A stretch of 64,000 nt of DNA, from contig JBKEHH010000001.1 in NCBI GenBank assembly GCA_046710535.1, positions 124,001 to 188,000 on the forward strand, read 5' to 3'. The position numbers and the translations under genes were made by a program. Of this stretch, positions 62,624 to 64,000 are shown one piece after another. This stretch comes from CAWVSB01 sp046710535. Its GTDB lineage: Bacteria; Pseudomonadota; Gammaproteobacteria; Pseudomonadales; CAWVSB01. The number at the start of each line of letters is the position of its first letter. The stretch's first letter is position 1. The notes under the pieces are model-generated. The model did no database searches. It was not told the DNA's origin and worked only from the letters and a program-made list of their open reading frames with translations.

Positions 62624-62656
62624 ATAGTTGACTAAGTTAGTAGGGTATTAGATAAT
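62624..62656 (+). promoter_or_regulatory. IscR type-1 operator and promoter of iscR
   Basis: The 25 bases 62624-62648 start ATAGTTGACT and end TAGTAGGGTAT, matching the IscR type-1 pattern (ATAG-TTGACT-AAGT-TAGT-AGGGTAT). Overlapping it is a sigma-70 promoter: -35 TTGACT (62628-62633), 17 bases, -10 GATAAT (62651-62656). This predicts autorepression of the isc operon by [2Fe-2S]-IscR. Confidence 0.85.
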
Positions 62657-62692
62657 TAGGACTGAATCTATAGCTATGAAGAAGGTGTACTT

Positions 62693-63187
62693 ATGCGCTT
62701 AACAACGAAAGGACGCTACGCGGTAACAGCGATGCTAGACCTTGCACTGCATGCGCAGCAAGGGCCAGTAAGTTTGGCTGATATATCAGCTAGACAAGAA
62801 ATTTCATTATCATATTTGGAACAGTTGTTTTCTAAGCTACGGCGCTGTGAGCTAGTGAGTTCGGTTCGTGGCCCAGGTGGTGGTTATAGGCTTAGTCGCC
62901 AAATGGCTGATATAAACGTCGCGCAGATTATTGATGCAGTGAATGAGAAAGTAGATGCGACCAATTGTGGTGGCGAGGCTAACTGTCAAGATGGCAATGT
63001 TTGCTTAACCCATCATTTATGGGCAGATTTAAGTAGTCGAATTCACCAGTTTTTACATGATATCAGTCTTGAGACCTTAGTCTCTAAGCCTGATGTGCAA
63101 AATGTTTCAGCAAGACAAGATCGTATGGGAAATGAACGTGCAGCTATAGATACTAGCGAAAAAATCGCTGTATCACAGCTAGGTTAA
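62693..63187 (+). CDS. iscR: Fe-S cluster assembly transcriptional regulator IscR
   Basis: Rrf2-family regulator. 164 residues. Winged helix: MRLTTKGRYAVTAMLDLALH, SLADISARQEISLSYLEQLF, SSVRGPGGGYRLSR. Fe-S ligands: three Cys in NCGGEANCQDGNVCLTHHLW plus the His following. The C-terminal region is variable. An IscR-type site lies upstream. First gene of the isc operon; iscS follows after 26 bases. Confidence 0.95.
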   Translation: MRLTTKGRYAVTAMLDLALHAQQGPVSLADISARQEISLSYLEQLFSKLRRCELVSSVRGPGGGYRLSRQMADINVAQIIDAVNEKVDATNCGGEANCQDGNVCLTHHLWADLSSRIHQFLHDISLETLVSKPDVQNVSARQDRMGNERAAIDTSEKIAVSQLG

Positions 63188-63213
63188 TTAACAAATTTAA
63201 GCGGAGTTAAACA

Positions 63214-64000
63214 ATGCAATTACCGATTTATTTTGATTACTCATCTACTACACCAGTAGATCCCAGCGTTGCTAAAAAGATGATGGAATGCCTTACATTG
63301 GAAGGTAACTTTGGTAATCCAGCGTCACGTTCGCATACTTTTGGCTGGAAGGCTGAAGAAGCGGTTGAATTGGCGCGTAAGCAAGTTGCCGATTTGATCA
63401 ATGCTGATCCAAGAGAAATTGTATGGACTTCTGGTGCAACCGAGTCGAACAATTTAGCAATTAAAGGTGCTGCTCATTTTTACAAGCGTAAAGGTAAGCA
63501 TATTGTCACCTCTAAAATTGAGCATAAGGCAGTACTAGATACTTGTCGTCAGTTAGAGCGTGAAGGTTTCGAGGTTACTTATTTGCTGCCAGATGTTGGT
63601 GGAATTATTCAGCCTGAAGTTTTGAAAGCTGCTTTACGTGATGACACCTCTATCGTGTCATTAATGCATGCTAACAATGAAATTGGTGCGGTTAATGATA
63701 TTGCTGCGATTGGAGAAATTTGTCGTGAGCGTGGTGTGGTGTTTCACGTTGATGCAGCGCAAACTGTCGGTAAAATCGAAGTTGACATGCAGGCGATGAA
63801 AGTTGATTTGTTATCAATGTCAGCGCATAAAATGTATGGCCCTAAAGGTATAGGCGCTTTATATGTAAGTCGTAAGCCTCGTATTCGTCTAGAGTCACAA
63901 ATGCATGGCGGTGGGCATGAGCGCGGTATGCGCAGTGGTACTTTACCTACTCATCAAATTGTTGGTATGGGTGAGGCGGCGCGAGTTGCTAAAGAATTGA
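63214..64000 (+). CDS. iscS: Cysteine desulfurase IscS (partial, runs off the window)
   Basis: PLP enzyme that takes sulfur from cysteine for Fe-S cluster and tRNA thiolation. 262 codons visible from ATG 63214 (GCGGAG upstream). Text: LPIYFDYSSTTPVDPSVAKK, GNFGNPASRSHTFGW, IVWTSGATESNNLAIKGAAH, SKIEHKAVLDTC, HANNEIGAVND, FHVDAAQTVGKIEVDMQ, and the PLP Lys in SMSAHKMYGPKGIGALYV. The active-site Cys loop lies outside the window. No stop codon in the frame. Confidence 0.97.
   Translation, partial: MQLPIYFDYSSTTPVDPSVAKKMMECLTLEGNFGNPASRSHTFGWKAEEAVELARKQVADLINADPREIVWTSGATESNNLAIKGAAHFYKRKGKHIVTSKIEHKAVLDTCRQLEREGFEVTYLLPDVGGIIQPEVLKAALRDDTSIVSLMHANNEIGAVNDIAAIGEICRERGVVFHVDAAQTVGKIEVDMQAMKVDLLSMSAHKMYGPKGIGALYVSRKPRIRLESQMHGGGHERGMRSGTLPTHQIVGMGEAARVAKEL

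Noticed and set aside
1..64000. tRNA, rRNA, CRISPR arrays, insertion sequences or prophage
   Set aside because: I looked for cloverleaf ends, regular repeat-spacer patterns, transposase motifs and phage genes in the gaps and found none.

Overview
The window is a chromosomal segment of a marine-type gammaproteobacterium of moderate to low GC. The gene order gltA / sdhCDAB-sucAB-lpd-sucCD, the order prmB-aroC-MFS, the Pseudomonas-length RMF, a DUF3604 protein, a GMC/aldehyde dehydrogenase pair and a TonB-dependent receptor with a TonB-box-like EEVLVTA start all fit a Cellvibrionales/Spongiibacteraceae-like or pseudomonad-related lineage. The exact taxon is inference. I see no tRNA, rRNA, CRISPR array, prophage or insertion sequence.

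Region 1 (1-6.1 kb) is an adhesin-type type I secretion operon in the LapA/BpfA style: the C-terminus of the secreted substrate, an ABC transporter (LapB/RtxB type), an HlyD-type adaptor, a TolC-type outer-membrane channel, a small OmpA-domain lipoprotein and an unrecognised exported protein. The transporter has an in-frame TAA and the adaptor a one-base frameshift, so as written the exporter is broken.

Region 2 (6.1-21.3 kb) is mixed. It holds rlmG (frameshifted at a C8 run), a DUF3604 protein paired with a PpiC-type isomerase, an orphan lipoprotein, an esterase plus an LLM-type flavin oxidoreductase, a GMC oxidoreductase/aldehyde dehydrogenase pair and ytfJ. It also holds rmf, which a G7 run hides by frameshift, a DUF2846-like exported protein with no AUG start (apparent ATA start after a perfect Shine-Dalgarno), a transglutaminase/TPR lipoprotein and a YgiQ radical-SAM protein.

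Region 3 (21.4-29.2 kb) carries phoB-phoR behind a clear PHO box, an AraC regulator with a membrane N-terminus, a TonB-dependent receptor, a DUF2288 protein, a small exported protein and an unusual exported protein that joins a chalcone-isomerase-like domain to a TonB C-terminal domain.

Region 4 (29.3-42.3 kb) is the TCA-cycle block: gltA divergent from sdhCDAB, then sucAB, lpdA and sucCD. Together they encode citrate synthase, succinate dehydrogenase, 2-oxoglutarate dehydrogenase and succinyl-CoA synthetase. A strong inverted repeat lies between lpdA and sucC.

Region 5 (42.3-64 kb) is conserved housekeeping: an EamA transporter, htpG behind a sigma-32-type promoter, gpsA-sixA-hydrolase, prmB, aroC, an MFS transporter, gcvR, mltF, purL, secD-secF, suhB divergent from trmJ, and iscR-iscS behind an IscR-type operator. 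iscS runs off the right edge.

The main points for a second look are the cluster of apparent gene lesions confined to the first 18 kb (858, about 3195, 6589-6596, 16967-16973, and the ATA start at 17793), the chalcone-isomerase-like/TonB fusion, and the unknown exported protein at the place where related adhesin operons carry their release-control genes.
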